In this document: positions 49,548 through 50,908 of the stretch, piece after piece
How the letters are laid out: every line of letters starts with the position of its first letter
Numbering within the stretch: position 1 is the first letter of the stretch
Source of the DNA: Marinifilum sp.
GTDB lineage: Bacteria > UBA9089 > CG2-30-40-21
Assembly: GCA_020717845.1 (NCBI GenBank)
Contig: DYDG01000003.1
Coordinates: forward strand, 1 to 50,908
Length of the DNA: 50,908 nt
Direction of reading: 5' to 3'
Notes under the pieces: generated by a model
What the model was told of the DNA's origin: nothing
Seen by the model: the letters and a program-made list of their open reading frames with translations, nothing else
Databases searched by the model: none
Program-made: the position numbers and the translations under genes

Positions 49548-50744
49548 ATGTTACCCGATACACTTGGTCACTTTGTCATATCAAACGATTTATTTTTTGG
49601 AGGCAAGTTTGTCCCAGAAACGCTGATGGCAGCTTTGTCGGAATTGGAGAATGTTTATGCAAAGGCAAAAGAGGACAAGAAATTTCAGGATGAACTGAGA
49701 TATTATCTTAGGGCATATGCTGGACGGCCAACCTCGTTGTATTTTGCTGAAAGGCTTACAAAAAAACTTGGCGGGGCAAGGATATACCTCAAACGCGAAG
49801 ACCTTCTGCATACCGGTGCACATAAGATCAATAACACACTGGGACAGGTGCTGCTGACAAAGCAGATGGGCAAGCCGCGGGTGATAGCTGAAACAGGGGC
49901 AGGACAGCATGGGGTAGCAACAGCCACAGCTGCGGCTATGTTTGGTCTGGAGTGTGAGGTTTATATGGGGTGTGAGGATATTGAACGGCAAGCGTTAAAT
50001 GTCTTCCGAATGAAGCTGCTTGGGGCAAAGGTCAATCCAGTTGATTCAGGCAGTAAAACCCTGAAGGATGCCATCAATGAGGCACTCCGCGACTGGGTCA
50101 CAAATGTTCAGACAACCCATTATATCATCGGCTCTGTGGTTGGACCACACCCGTATCCTATGATAGTGCGTGATTTTCAATCAGTAATCGGTCAGGAAGC
50201 AAAGAACCAGATACTGGAGCTTGAGGGCAGGCTTCCTGATTGCCTTGTTGCCTGTGTTGGCGGCGGGAGCAATTCCATGGGGCTTTTTTACCCATTTTAC
50301 GAGGAGAAGAACGTAAAATTTATAGGAGTAGAGGCCGGCGGCGAAGGAATTGAGACTGGCAGACATTCTGCTTCACTTGGCTCAGGAAACGTAGGTGCTC
50401 TGCATGGCAGTCTCTCTTATATACTTCAAGATGCAAACGGTCAGATAATACCTACCCATTCTGTTTCAGCCGGTCTTGATTATCCGGGTGTTGGTCCTGA
50501 ACACAGCTACTATAAGGATACAGGTCGGGCAGAGTATGTCTCTATAACAGATACAGAGGCATTAAACAGCTTTCAACTTTTAGCCAGACTTGAGGGCATA
50601 ATCCCTGCCCTTGAATCTGCTCATGCCATTGCCTATGCGGCTAAGCTTGCTCCAACCATGGATAAGGATAAGATTATCGTTGTCTGTCTTTCAGGCAGAG
50701 GGGATAAGGATGTCCAAACTGTGTCAAAGATACTGGAGAGCTAA
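49548..50744 (+). CDS. trpB: Tryptophan synthase beta subunit
   Basis: The 398-residue PLP enzyme has [19 protein letters not shown], with the PLP-binding Lys, then [20 protein letters not shown], the phosphate-binding [10 protein letters not shown], and [15 protein letters not shown]. It makes tryptophan from indole and serine. Length and motifs fit the TrpB1 type that pairs with TrpA; trpA is not in the window. AAAGGAGA precedes the ATG, 12 bp after the ParA-like gene, so the cassette is embedded in the same transcription run. Confidence 0.97.
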   Translation: MLPDTLGHFVISNDLFFGGKFVPETLMAALSELENVYAKAKEDKKFQDELRYYLRAYAGRPTSLYFAERLTKKLGGARIYLKREDLLHTGAHKINNTLGQVLLTKQMGKPRVIAETGAGQHGVATATAAAMFGLECEVYMGCEDIERQALNVFRMKLLGAKVNPVDSGSKTLKDAINEALRDWVTNVQTTHYIIGSVVGPHPYPMIVRDFQSVIGQEAKNQILELEGRLPDCLVACVGGGSNSMGLFYPFYEEKNVKFIGVEAGGEGIETGRHSASLGSGNVGALHGSLSYILQDANGQIIPTHSVSAGLDYPGVGPEHSYYKDTGRAEYVSITDTEALNSFQLLARLEGIIPALESAHAIAYAAKLAPTMDKDKIIVVCLSGRGDKDVQTVSKILES

Positions 50745-50834
50745 AAGTGTATAAAACTCAATGTTCAAGTTTTTTCTGGCTCATAGTAATCACCAGAATA
50801 AAGCGGTAAAATGCCCGCTGATATTCTTGTAGCT

Positions 50835-50904
50835 GCGACCTGCCAGAGGTGCTACCTCCTTGTGGTCGCTTCTTATTTCCCATGCGTGGTTGAAAGATAG
50901 CGGG
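50835..50904. repeat. GCGACC/GGTCGC hairpin repeat, copy B
   Basis: GCGACC (50835-50840) pairs with GGTCGC (50863-50868) around CTGCCAGAGGTGCTACCTCC. The copy aligns with the complement of 30347-30419. The inner CCAGAGGTGCTACC also resembles the coding repeats of pabB and mtnP. It runs close to the window end and may continue. Confidence 0.7.
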
Positions 50905-50908
50905 GACA

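Overview
The window is an ordinary-density bacterial chromosome segment of about 51 kb with moderate to low GC. It looks like an uncultivated Gram-negative, diderm organism. The evidence is heptose/LPS genes (rfaE1, rfaE2), a FadL-type porin ending in Phe, a PorV-like outer-membrane protein, a secretin and type IV pilus machinery, and a giant cohesin/dockerin protein with a type IX-like C-terminal sorting domain. The mixture suggests an FCB-like or candidate-phylum lineage, but there is no rRNA or other decisive marker, so I do not assign one. No tRNA, rRNA or CRISPR array was seen.

Layout: (1) 1-3.3 kb is accessory: a CHASE2 sensor gene split by a 119-bp inverted-repeat element, facing a MNT/HEPN toxin-antitoxin-like pair. 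(2) 3.6-11.3 kb encodes a 2202-residue secreted protein (M23 peptidase, beta-helix, cohesins, two dockerins, C-terminal sorting domain) plus a PorV-like protein. (3) 11.4-19.9 kb is housekeeping: rpoN-rpiB-ywlE on the minus strand, then gpsA, HU, a MerR regulator, a DUF4139 protein, mtnP, rfaE1 and rfaE2. (4) 19.9-30.2 kb on the minus strand: pabB, a coiled-coil membrane protein, a FadL porin, a small unknown protein, aspS, two tandem motB-like genes, a metallo-beta-lactamase-fold protein and a PpiD/SurA-like foldase. (5) 30.6-43.7 kb is a type IV pilus/type II secretion region: a secretin with four STN repeats, convergent with pilMN-pilO-pilP; a DUF2723-TPR membrane protein; a DUF4258/YgiT toxin-antitoxin pair; then pilB, pilT, pilC and a prepilin. 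(6) 43.8-50.7 kb on the plus strand: Xaa-Pro peptidase, tyrS, aroF, a two-gene cassette (AlbA_2/ATPase plus ParA-like), and trpB.

The most striking signal is not a single operon but a dense set of small dispersed repeats. Some are classic intergenic palindromes. One is a MITE-like 119-bp family with two copies in the window; the first copy has a 4-bp target duplication, and removing it restores the host reading frame. Others lie inside coding sequences without breaking the frame. The same 26-bp DNA string is read in two different frames in mtnP and the secretin, with a related copy in pabB; pabB and ywlE also carry other repeat families. Several genes (pilO, the metallo-hydrolase) take their last codons and stop from such repeats. 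This resembles protein-coding palindromic elements described in Rickettsia, here apparently involving several families at once. A second candidate for new biology is the AlbA_2/ATPase-ParA pair lodged between aroF and trpB.

Several strong sigma-70-type promoters (TTGACA or TTGCAA, 17-bp spacer, TATAAT-like) can be read directly upstream of ywlE, aspS, ppiD, the secretin, pilB and pepP, and one with an 18-bp spacer precedes gpsA.
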